The notes below the pieces were generated by a model. That model saw only the letters and a program-made list of their open reading frames with translations, was not told the DNA's origin and did no database searches. From Limnoperna fortunei (Eukaryota; Mollusca; Bivalvia; Mytilida; Modiolidae), in NCBI GenBank assembly GCA_944474755.1, contig OX104117.1, positions 55,126,964 to 55,190,963 of the forward strand: a stretch of 64,000 nucleotides of DNA. Reading direction: 5' to 3'. Below are positions 52,112-61,700 of this stretch, piece after piece; the first letter of the stretch is position 1, and each line of letters opens with the position of its first letter. The position numbers and the translations under genes were made by a program.

Positions 52112-53682
52112 TCACTGAAGGCCCATTTGAGCTTCTGCCATCACTTGGTGTCTGTCGTCCATCGTAAACTTTTTCAAAAATCAGAAACCACTGGGCTATT
52201 TTTTTTCAAACTTGGCCACAATCATCCTAAGGGTTCCTAGTTTCAAATTTGTATCCAGGATGTTGATCAACTGACAAAGATGGCACTGTTACTAAAAATA
52301 GAACATGGGTGTCAACACATGTTTTTCCTCAATATCTCGAAAATGATAATAGCTTTAGAGAAAACCGTTATGTCAAATTGATCAGCACATTAAGGTCTAC
52401 CATAGTTGCTATAAGTGTGAAGTTGTGTGATCTCTTCCTGTAGTAGTTATTGCCCTTTAATGATGTTTTAAAAAAAAAAAAAATCAGTATTTACAATATA
52501 ACTTGAAAACTAAGAGCTAGAGTGAGACTGTAAATGACAAAAATGATGAGCAATACAAGCTCTACATTTCACTTTATTGGTCTGAAATTGTCAGATGACT
52601 CCTTATAGGAGTTATTCATGTCCTTAAATGGCAATTTTTTCTTAAATTTTCCGTTTTTGTCCTGTAACTTAAAAACCATAACAGCTAAAGTAAAACTGTA
52701 AATAGCAAAAATGATCAGCAATAAAAGCACTACAATTCATATTATTGGTCTGAAATTGTCAGATGACTACTTATAGGAGTTATTGCCCTTAAATGACATT
52801 TTTTTTATGAAATTTTCCATTTTTGTCCTGCAACTTAAAAACCATAACAGATAGAGTGAAACTATAAAAAGCAAAAATGATCAGCAATAAAAGCCCTACA
52901 ATTAACTTAATTAGTCTGAAATTGTCAGATGACTCCTTATAGGAGTTATTGCCCTTAAATGACAATTTTTTATGAAATTTTCCTTTTTTGTCCTGTAACT
53001 TAAAAACTATAACAGCTAGAATGAAAATGTAAATTGCACAAAGCAAGGACTACAAATCATTGCTTAGTTCAAAATTGCTAGATGACTCTTTATAGGTGTT
53101 ATTGCCCTTTAATTACAAATTTGGACAAATAATCAGTATTTGTGTTATAAATTAGTCTATAACACACCTAGAGTAAAACTATAAATTTCTAAATAACCCT
53201 AAAGGGCAAGGCCTACAAATCATTTAATTTTCAGAAATTGTCTGATGGCACCTTATAGGAGTTATCAGGGGCGGATACAGGATTTTCGAAAGGGGGGGCG
53301 TAAAAGGGGATATAGGAAAAGGAGGGCCACGAAGTGGTCCTCCAGGGCCTCGCAGAGGCGCATTTACGGCAGGGGTAGTACCGTTAATGCATTTATGGCG
53401 GGGACGAGTGGGGATTACATTTTTGCCTTTGGCGCTGGTTGTTACCCTCCCTGTTCTCTTTTTTTCCTTTCCTTTTTTTAAAGGGGGGGTGTACGCCCCC
53501 CCCCCCCCCTGGATCCGCCACTGGTTATTGTACTTAACCAAAATTTTTGAAGAAATTTTGTTTTTTCACAGTAACTTAAAAGCTATAACAACTAGACTGA
53601 AACTGTAAATTGCAAAAATTCAAATATAGTTGAAGTCATTTGAGTTCCAGGTGAGCGATTACAGGCTCCTGGGAGCCTCTAG
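52112..53682 (+). mobile_element. Non-autonomous Helitron-like element with ~166 bp internal repeats
   Basis: Starts with TC (TCACTGAAGGCCC...). It contains about five tandem units of ~166 bp: 'tcagatgact' recurs near 52591, 52759, 52925, 53078 and 53241, and each unit includes 'tataggagttattgccc', 'tttttgtcctgtaactta' and 'accataacag'. It ends with hairpin AGGCTCCTGGGAGCCT (53663-53678) directly followed by CTAG (53679-53682) and T. A 5' TC with a 3' hairpin plus CTRR is the Helitron signature. A nested MITE lies at 53266-53523. No rep/helicase coding. Confidence 0.6.
53266..53523. mobile_element. 258 bp MITE with CAGTGGCGGATCCAGG-type ends
   Basis: Terminal inverted repeats CAGGGGCGGATACAGG (left) and the inverse of CAGTGGCGGATCCAGG (right), with G/C runs just inside. 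'gttat' lies at both edges (53261-53265, 53524-53528). The ends resemble hAT-type MITEs of many animals. The expected 8 bp duplication is not clean, only 5 bp match, so the superfamily is tentative. It is inserted in the tandem repeat of the Helitron-like element. Confidence 0.7.
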
Positions 53683-53688
53683 TTTAGG

Positions 53689-54060
53689 TCACCTTTGGGA
53701 CAGTGAGCTATTGCCACCACTTGGCGTCCATCGAAGTCGTTAATTTTTCCTTAAAAATCTTCTCCAAAACCTCTAAAGTGCTTGCTTTGAAACTTTGCAC
53801 ACATCATCAGTAAAATATCCTCTACTAAGTTTGCGCAAGACCTCAGACCAACCAACATGGCCGCCTTGGCTAAATATAGAACAGGGGGATTAAATATGGT
53901 TTTGGCTTACAGTTTAAAAAGTATAACAGATACAGGAAAACAGAAGAGACCTTCCTTGTTCAGCATCAAAAGCTCTACAAAACTCTTTATTGAGTTGAAG
54001 TTATGAGACGACCCCTTGTAGGAGTTATTGCCCCTTAATCATCAAAATTGATGATATAAA
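53689..54060 (+). mobile_element. Second, 5' part copy of the Helitron-like element
   Basis: Begins TCACCTTTGGGACAGTGAGC just after the CTAG end of the previous copy. It aligns with that copy's start ('gccaccacttggcgtccatcg' against 'gccatcacttggtgtctgtc'), then shows one unit ending 'tgtaggagttattgcccctt'. No 3' hairpin is reached before the Helentron leader. Confidence 0.45.
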
Positions 54061-54467
54061 GTGATCACTTGGTACTTAGTTCAGTGACAGCTGTGTAACG
54101 TATATAGGTAATGATTGATTTAGTTAGCGTTACATATAACGCCAACTTAGTTGTTAAATCATCACTTTATTGATTGGTCTGGTGATTGTGGTAAAGTTAA
54201 GGGATAAAGTCAGTTCTTCATGCATGGTAAGATGACAATATTTGGTATTTACAGGTAGGTTACTGATGAAAGGTACGTGACATCAGTTTGATAGGTTTCA
54301 CCTTACCTTGGCAGAAATTTCATGGTCCAATGAGTCAATGACTATCAATTTGTTATTGGATTAAGTCAGTTCCTTAGTAACAATTCAAAGAAGAATGTTA
54401 ATAATTGGTACTAGTGTTTAGGTTGCTGATAAAAGGTACATGAAATATTTTTTTTATATTTTCAGTT
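54061..54467 (+). other. Leader of the Helentron coding region
   Basis: Contains a hairpin at 54123-54146 (GTTAGCGTTA / TAACGCCAAC) and a two-copy ~157 bp direct repeat (54205-54288 and 54362-54446: 'taagtcagttc', 'tttaggttgctgat', 'aaaaggtac'). It ends in a pyrimidine-rich TATATTTTCAG at 54455-54465, two bases before the ATG, which looks like a splice acceptor; an intron in the 5' UTR is likely. Confidence 0.4.
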
Positions 54468-57110
54468 ATGGGTCGTAAAGGAAAAAGTAAGGCTACAAGA
54501 GCCAAAGAGCAAAGGAAAAGAATGAGAGAAAAGCGCCAGACCAATGCCACTGTTGATGCCACTATGGGGTTGGCACCTCATGTTGAGGAGAAACCCCTAG
54601 CCAGGACAATGGCTTCTCCTAGCTCTGCTAGCGAGAAAAATTGTCCAAATGCCCTGAGTTTTGCATCTTCTCAGGGAAGTCTGTCTATCTCACACGTAGA
54701 TATGGCACCGACCTCTGACTCCCCACCGTGGGTTTGTACTCCACCGAGGGTACCCTCGCCAAAGCTAGAAAACCAAGGCGTTGCAGGACAGGCGAAACTG
54801 GTGGAAGTCACCAGTATAATCAAAAGGAGACCTAAAAAGATGTGTACAAATAAACATACGAAAAACCTTACAGAAAACAATACGAATAACTTTATGAATA
54901 CTGGAACTTTACTTGAAACTAAAATAAAACATGAAACAAGCACTGAAACTATTTCTGAAATTACTGAGGATACTAGAATATGTAAAAACACAAACGATGA
55001 ACTAACCTTAATTGATGGTGCTGACATTAATAAAGTTAATGTTAATGAAACAGAATCTTGTCAATTTGAAAAACAAACTTCTAAATTCAATGCTTCACAG
55101 CAAAAGGACTTCAAATCTTTAAATTTAATGGATATTAATGAAACAAAAGATATATCAGGTTTATCTGAATGTAAAAAGTCTGATGTGTTTCAGTTCAAGT
55201 CTGTTCCAAAGTCAAAAGATAAACAAATGAGCACAGAGTGTAATAAATATGTACACAGTTTTGAGGAAGGAAAGGTATGTGATATTCTGCCATATTTTTT
55301 ATCTGACAAAAATGTATTAAAAGGCAGCTTTCATCAAGGAAGCTTAAGGTTTGGTAACAATGCAGGAAAACAATGTGTTGCAAATTGTTTATTGGCATTG
55401 ATTCAAAGCAAATTTATCCCAGTAAGTAGTTGGAATTTTATGATGTTAGACACTATTCTCATACAAGGCAATGACTTGTACACATGGATTCACGGGGAAA
55501 ATGACCTGCTTTTAGTTTCTGACTTGCCATCAGAGATCGAGATTAATAACATGTTAGTTAATATACAACTTAAAGAATCTTTTGCTGCAATGATTAACAT
55601 GAATGAAAACCTTGTTCTCCCTGGTGCTTTACCTTTAGATCAGGCCATTCAAGAGTCTTTGATAGAAACCGATGGATGCTTCATTTGTGTACAGGGTTCA
55701 ACATGTTTAGTTATAAAGCAGGAAAATAAATTGTATTTATTTGATTCACATGCAAGAAATGAACATGGCTTGCCTGCATATAATGGTTCAAGTGTAGTCC
55801 TACAACTTCAAAGCATTGATCATTTGTATCGCCACCTAGTCACATTTGTAAGTCAGAACCTCTCTGTGCAGTTTGAAATAACTGGTATCGTACTCATTAT
55901 ACCTAATTCAAATGCTCTAGAAGGTAGTTATTCCATTGACAGGTTGCCAAAATTAGGAGCAAGCGGTGAACTTGGGAACAGTGAAATAGAAGGTTCAGGA
56001 AACAAAGAAAAAGATTCTGAGGGTATATCTTTTCAATCACAAACTTCTGCAAACCACTCAAACATTAATAATGTTGACACAAAAACTGAGACTGACCTTG
56101 AATTTGCAAATTCTTTTAGAGCTAGAAAGTTTGATTTTAATCCAACTGATATTGCATTACGAAGGAAACTATGTTTTAGTTTAAAGATACCATTAAAGCA
56201 TGTATCAAAATCTGGCAATTATAAATCTGTAAAAAGCATGGGTAGTCCCAAAAGCACGAAAAGCATTGTTAGTGATGGAAATTGTTTGTTCAGAGCTTTA
56301 TCTTTTGCAGTATCTCAAAGACAGGAGTTTTATTCTATCATGAGAGAAGCAATTGTGAATCATAGTATGGAGAATGTTGACAAATTTTCTTCATTCTTAG
56401 ACTCCACCTCTATAGAAGAACATGTGATGACAAACAAAATGCTAGAGAATAACAGTTGGGGAACAGCCATTGAAATAATAGTTGCTGCTGATCTTATGAA
56501 GACTGACATATATACTTTCACAGAAGGAAAATGGGTACGATATTCTACACAGCAGATTGACAAAGATAGTATTGTTAATGAAAAGGCTATTTATCTTAAA
56601 CATGAAAATAACCACTATGAAGTTGTAACAAGTGTCATGCAAGACTTACACAATGATGCATTTTCAAAAAAAAATGGAAATGATCTGAAAAGGAAAAGAC
56701 CCGGTTTTAAAGATAGCTTTTCAGAAGAACCTTTGTCAAATACTGGAAAGAGCTTTGAGAATACGGACTTAACGTCTCCAAAAAAGTTAAAAAAAGAAAA
56801 AGAAAAAGAAAAGTATCAATCAACACCTGAGATTAGAGAGAGAAAATTGAAGTTTGCTCGAGAAAGATACACCAGTGATTCTACATTTAAACATGATGTA
56901 AATGACAGACGTAAGAATAGATATCAGTACCTCAAGAGAAAACTGAGTGATCAGTATGAAACAATCAAAAAAAGGTCTAGAGAAACATATGAGTATGATG
57001 AAGCATATAGATTTAATAAAATTGAAGCAGGAAAGAAAAGGTATGCTTCTGATGAGCTGTATCAAACAAATTTAAAAGATGCTAGTATAGACAAGTATGC
57101 TACTGATTAA
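54468..57110 (+). CDS. Helentron ORF, N-terminal part: two cysteine protease-like domains
   Basis: 880 residues before an in-frame TAA at 57108-57110. Residues 1-25 are strongly basic (MGRKGKSKATRAKEQRKRMR), a likely nuclear targeting signal. About residues 285-470 resemble the papain-like C76 protease of herpesvirus large tegument proteins: GSLRFGNNAGKQCVANCL with nucleophile candidate Cys303, and LYLFDSHARNEHG with Asp426/His428. About residues 575-725 form an OTU domain with DGNCLFRAL (Asp603, Cys606) and NNHYEVV (His716), the expected catalytic positions. Both families include deubiquitinases, so a role in removing ubiquitin or processing the polyprotein is inferred. Residues 740-880 are Lys/Glu-rich and grade into an 18-residue repeat. 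The next segment continues in the same frame after the stop, so this is one gene with a nonsense mutation. Confidence 0.85.
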   Translation: MGRKGKSKATRAKEQRKRMREKRQTNATVDATMGLAPHVEEKPLARTMASPSSASEKNCPNALSFASSQGSLSISHVDMAPTSDSPPWVCTPPRVPSPKLENQGVAGQAKLVEVTSIIKRRPKKMCTNKHTKNLTENNTNNFMNTGTLLETKIKHETSTETISEITEDTRICKNTNDELTLIDGADINKVNVNETESCQFEKQTSKFNASQQKDFKSLNLMDINETKDISGLSECKKSDVFQFKSVPKSKDKQMSTECNKYVHSFEEGKVCDILPYFLSDKNVLKGSFHQGSLRFGNNAGKQCVANCLLALIQSKFIPVSSWNFMMLDTILIQGNDLYTWIHGENDLLLVSDLPSEIEINNMLVNIQLKESFAAMINMNENLVLPGALPLDQAIQESLIETDGCFICVQGSTCLVIKQENKLYLFDSHARNEHGLPAYNGSSVVLQLQSIDHLYRHLVTFVSQNLSVQFEITGIVLIIPNSNALEGSYSIDRLPKLGASGELGNSEIEGSGNKEKDSEGISFQSQTSANHSNINNVDTKTETDLEFANSFRARKFDFNPTDIALRRKLCFSLKIPLKHVSKSGNYKSVKSMGSPKSTKSIVSDGNCLFRALSFAVSQRQEFYSIMREAIVNHSMENVDKFSSFLDSTSIEEHVMTNKMLENNSWGTAIEIIVAADLMKTDIYTFTEGKWVRYSTQQIDKDSIVNEKAIYLKHENNHYEVVTSVMQDLHNDAFSKKNGNDLKRKRPGFKDSFSEEPLSNTGKSFENTDLTSPKKLKKEKEKEKYQSTPEIRERKLKFARERYTSDSTFKHDVNDRRKNRYQYLKRKLSDQYETIKKRSRETYEYDEAYRFNKIEAGKKRYASDELYQTNLKDASIDKYATD

Positions 57111-57293
57111 ACCCATCGTCAAAGTATTAAAGATGCTAGTATAAAGAAGTATGCAACTGATGAAACCCATCGTCAAAGTGTTAAAGATGCTAGTATCAAA
57201 AAGTATGCTTCTGATGAAACCCACCATCAAAGAGTAAAAGATGCAAGTACAAAGAAGTACTTTGTTGATGAACTACATAGAATAAAAATTGTA
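57078..57293 (+). repeat. 54 bp coding repeat, four copies (18 residues each)
   Basis: Units start at about 57078, 57132, 57186 and 57240 with 'gatgc.agta' and encode variants of DASIKKYATDETHRQSVK. The premature TAA (57108) lies in the first unit, where the other copies have GAA, so it is a single G-to-T change. Upstream sequence shows older, weaker versions (KKRYASDELYQTNL). Confidence 0.85.
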
Positions 57294-58763
57294 AAACAAA
57301 CTAATGAGAGAAGGAAAAAGGAAAAAGATAAACTACAGGAAATAGGAAATGTTGTTCAAAAATTTAAGTTGGAATCTAAGAAAGGACCAGAATATGTTTG
57401 TGGTTGTTGCTTTAGACTGTTTTTTAGAAAACAAGTTTTGATGTGTGATTACAATATCTATGAAAATAAAGGAGCAGAAGTTGCAAATATATCAAAGAAA
57501 TGTATCTCAAACAAATATGTACATGAATGCAATATTGATTGTAAAGGAGCTTGTAAATTTGCTTCTTCCAGCAGAATCTCTCTCTGGGTTTGTTTTACAT
57601 GCCACAGGAAATTGTTAATGGGTAAAATGCCAGCTGAAAGCCATGCAAATAATTTGGATCTAGATGATGTACCTCCACAGCTAAACACACTCAACTGTCT
57701 TGAACAACATCTTATAGCCTTAAATATTCCATTCATGAAAATACTTGGATTGCCAAAGGGTGGACAAAAAGGAGTTCATGGTCCGGTTGTCTGTGTTCCT
57801 TCAAGTATACAAAAATTAACGTCAACTTTGCCAAGATCTGAGGATGAAAATAGAATGCTAGCAGTAAAGTTAAAAAGAAAGATTGAGTACAAAGGTTATG
57901 AGGAGTATCAATATGTAAGCACCAAAAAACTTGAAACAGCTTTAAACTATCTTAAGGAGAACAATGTTTGGTTTTCAGATGTTCAGTTGGCTGAAAATTG
58001 GCTTAACCCTATTCCAGAGGAGAAATTTGATGAACATGAGCATGATCAGAACACAAAAAACATTTCACAGTCACCTCTGCATGACGAAAATGAAAATGAG
58101 GATGGAAAAACAATTAGCCAAGATGCACTAATTGATGAAGATTTATCAAATAATGTTCTAGAATGTAATGATAAAGAGTCCTACTTGGATGATAAGCTTA
58201 GAGGTGTACAACTTAATACTTGTCTCCAGCCAGCAGATATTGGGCAAGAAATATTAGACCAATGTTTTGATGAAGTGTATAATATTTCCCCAGCAGAAGG
58301 CAACAAACCAGTCAGTATTTTGCAAGATGATGGAATTGAAGCAAAGTCATTCCCAATACACTTTCCAAGTGGCACAAACACCTACAACGAAGAAAGAGAA
58401 GAAAGATTATCCCTCTTGCGGTATTTTAATATGAGATTAATGAGTGTGGACAACAGATTTGCCAAAGATACCTCGTACATATTTTTTGCACAGTATTTAT
58501 CGGAGCTTGATCAAGTGATGTCTAAAGTCCAGATTTCATTGAGGAAACAATCACCTGTAGCAGCTGATGGCAACAAAGTCACGAGTAGCATGCTTCTAAA
58601 TAAAGAATGTCTAAGAGATTTAATGAAAAAGGATGAAGCTATTAAATACCTTAAACCCATACGAGGAACTCCGCCTTATTGGCAGGCTACACAGAAAGAT
58701 ATGTTTGCCATGATAAGACAGCTTGGAAAACCAAACATTTTTCTGCTCATTCTCTTCTGCTGA
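57111..58763 (+). pseudogene. Helentron ORF, middle part: Cys-rich region and start of Rep
   Basis: Continues the 54468 frame after the premature stop, so it has no start of its own. After the repeats, about 57390-57620 encodes a cysteine/histidine-rich region (CGCCFRLFF...CNIDCKGACKF...VCFTCHRKLL). A conserved region follows (LNCLEQHLIALNIPFMKILG, VHGPVVCVPSS), of the kind found before the Rep of many eukaryotic Helitrons (DUF6570-like by my recognition). The acidic linker near 58020-58190 precedes the Helitron N-terminal domain (YFNMRLMSVDNRFAKD...FFAQYLSELDQV...DMFAMIRQLGKP). It ends by frameshift near 58730: the expected FFCSFSSADFRW is in the next frame. Confidence 0.8.
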
Positions 58764-61700
58764 TTTTAGATGGTCTGAAATGCTTGACACAGTCATGAAA
58801 GAACAGGGTGACACTAGAAATATAGAAGACCTAGACTGGAAAGAGAAATGCAAGATTTTATATAGTAATCCTGTAACACTAGCAAGAATGTTTGACCATA
58901 GGTTTCATACCTTCCTCAAAGAAGTAATTTTGTCTGATGCTAATCCTATAGGAAAAGTTATTGACTACTTCTACAGGATAGAATTTCAGCAGAGAGGATC
59001 TCCTCATGCACATTGTTTATTTTGGATTGAAGATGCTCCAATATTTGGCATAGACAGTAACTCTGATGTTGTGAACTTCGTTAACAAGTATATTACTTGT
59101 GAAATACCAGATAAAGAGGAAGATCCAGAATTGCATGAAATGGTTACTTCCCTTCACCATCATAGCAAAAATCATTCAAAATCATGTAAAAAAAAGGGGA
59201 CTGCTTGTCGCTTCAACTTCCCAAGACCTCCTTCTACTCGGACATTTGTAGCTGTAGCATCAGATACTACTGACGACACAGATTCAAAAAGAGAACAAGT
59301 GAAACAGAGATTGAATAAACTATGGGACTGTGTTCTTGATAAAGAAAATGATACATTGTCTGTCCATGAAATTTTTGAAAAAGTAAGCATGACCCAAGAA
59401 GAGTTCGAAAACATTTGTGCTGTTGTAGCAAAGAGAAATACAGTTGTTTTACAAAGGGATGTAAATGAAATCTACATAAATCAGTACAATGAACATCTTC
59501 TTCGAGCTTGGAATGCAAACATGGACATTCAGTATGTATTGGATGAATATTCTTGTGTGGTATATATCATAAGTTACATTAGCAAAGCTGAACGAGAGTT
59601 AGGGTTGTTGTTACAACAGACAAAAATCGAAGCTGCTGAAGGAAACCTGAACGCCCAACAGACAATGAAAAAAGTTGGTACAGCTTACCTACATCATAGA
59701 GAAATCAGTGCACAAGAAGCAGTTTATAGAGTGACTGGGTTAAATTTAAAAGGATGTTCTAGAAAAGTAGAATTTGTTCCATTAGGGTCAAATCCATTTA
59801 GAATGAGTATTCCTTTGAAGGAAATTGAAAGAGCAAGAAATGCACTTAGAGGTTGCAACAAAGCAACAGATGATGAATCCATGTGGATGACGAGCATTGT
59901 AGACCGATATAAAGTAAGACCTACAAATGAAACATTTGAAGATATGTGTCTAGCTCAGTTCTGCTCCGAATACAGTGTCCTTGTCAAATCACAAGTGCCC
60001 CAAAAAATAAACGAGGAAACCACATTCAAGCTTGGAAGCAATCTTGGATACATTCGAAAACGAACTCGAACTGATCCTGCTGTTATAAGGTATCCTAGAT
60101 TTTCCACAGAAACAGCACCAGAGAAATATTATCAAAGCATGCTTCAGCTGTTTTTACCTTACCGTGTAGAACACCAATTGAAACCAACTCAATTTGAGAC
60201 TTTTCAGGAGTTCTACAACAGTGGATCTGTTAAATTGAGCAACAATGAACTAATAACTAAAGTCAGGAGTATTGTTGAAAGCAACAAAGCAAAGTATGTG
60301 AAAGTTGACCAGGCATTGGAAAATGCTGAGAGAGATTTAGAACAGAGAGGATACCAAGATGATGCATGGGCTCAATTATGTCCAGAGGCTGAGGTAGAAA
60401 GACTAGAATGTAACTTAGAAGGTACTGTGTCTACAGTTGTAGAAGAAGATGTATCAGATGAAACAATACCAGATCTCAATCAGAGCGATGCAGTCCCTGG
60501 CACAAATCTCTTAACAACCTCTCTGTTTCCAAAGAATGAAGTTATTCCTTTACTGCGAAATATGAATTGCAAACAAAGAAAAATCTTTTATAAAATAAGA
60601 CAGTGGTGTTTGAAGAAAGTAAATGGAGAAAATGTAGAACCTTTCCATGCTTTTGTAACTGGAGGAGGTGGAACTGGAAAGAGTCATTTGATTAAATGTC
60701 TGTTTTATGAGATGTCAAGAATACTTTCAAAGGTAGTAGACAATCCTGATGACATTTCTGTACTGCTAACTGCTCCAACAGGTACTGCAGCTTTCAATAT
60801 CTCTGGAATGACAATACACAGTGCATTATGTATCTATAAACATCTTTCAACAGACCATGCACTTTTAAGTGAAGATAAGATAAACACGATGCGATCAAAA
60901 TTGGAATCTTTACAAGTCATCATCATTGATGAAATCTCAATGGTTAATAAGCGACTGTTATTTTTTATTCACGAACGTTTGAGGCAGATTAAGAAAATGC
61001 CAGAAGACAGTTTTTTTGGAGGTGTATCCGTAATTGCAGTTGGGGATTTTTATCAGTTACCACCAGTTAAAACTAAGAAATCTGACAAATTGTACATAGA
61101 TGATCCTTCCAACCCTATGAACCAATTATGGAATGAGTTGTTTCAAGTTGTAGAACTGGATGAGGTTATGCGACAGAAAAGCAACAGTCAGTTTGCAGAA
61201 ATTCTCAACAGATTAAGAGTTAGGACAAAGGAAACTGACCTTGATCAGGAAGACCTGTCAGTTTTGAAAAGTAGAATTAAAGAAGGACCTGAATATGCTT
61301 TGCATATCTATGCAACAAATAATGAGATTAAAACTCACAACAATGACATGGTCATGAAACTTGGCACAGAAGTTAAACTTCTTGAAGCTGAAGACTATCA
61401 AAAAGTAAAAGCAACTGGCCAACTTATCAGAAAAGCATCAGTTTTTTCTGAAAAAGATCTTCAGTTACCATCTTCATTGCTGCTTGGAGTAGATGCCAGA
61501 GTAATGTTGATCAAGAACATTGACACAAAAGATGGGTTAGTAAATGGTGTTATAGGCACAGTCATGGAAATTGTACAGAATACATTGAACACATTGCCGC
61601 AAAAAATATTTGTTTCCTTTGATGATGAAAATGTTGGGAAAAATGCAGCTGTACAAAAGACTATTAGAGGAAAAAGATGTATTGGTATTGAACCATCAAC

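Noticed and set aside
53224..53608. Pro/Gly-rich frames around 53.2-53.6 kb
   Set aside because: Produced by the G/C runs of the 258 bp MITE.
54671..55027. Hydrophobic frame on the - strand of the Helentron
   Set aside because: Antisense shadow of the coding frame. The + strand frame carries the recognisable domains.
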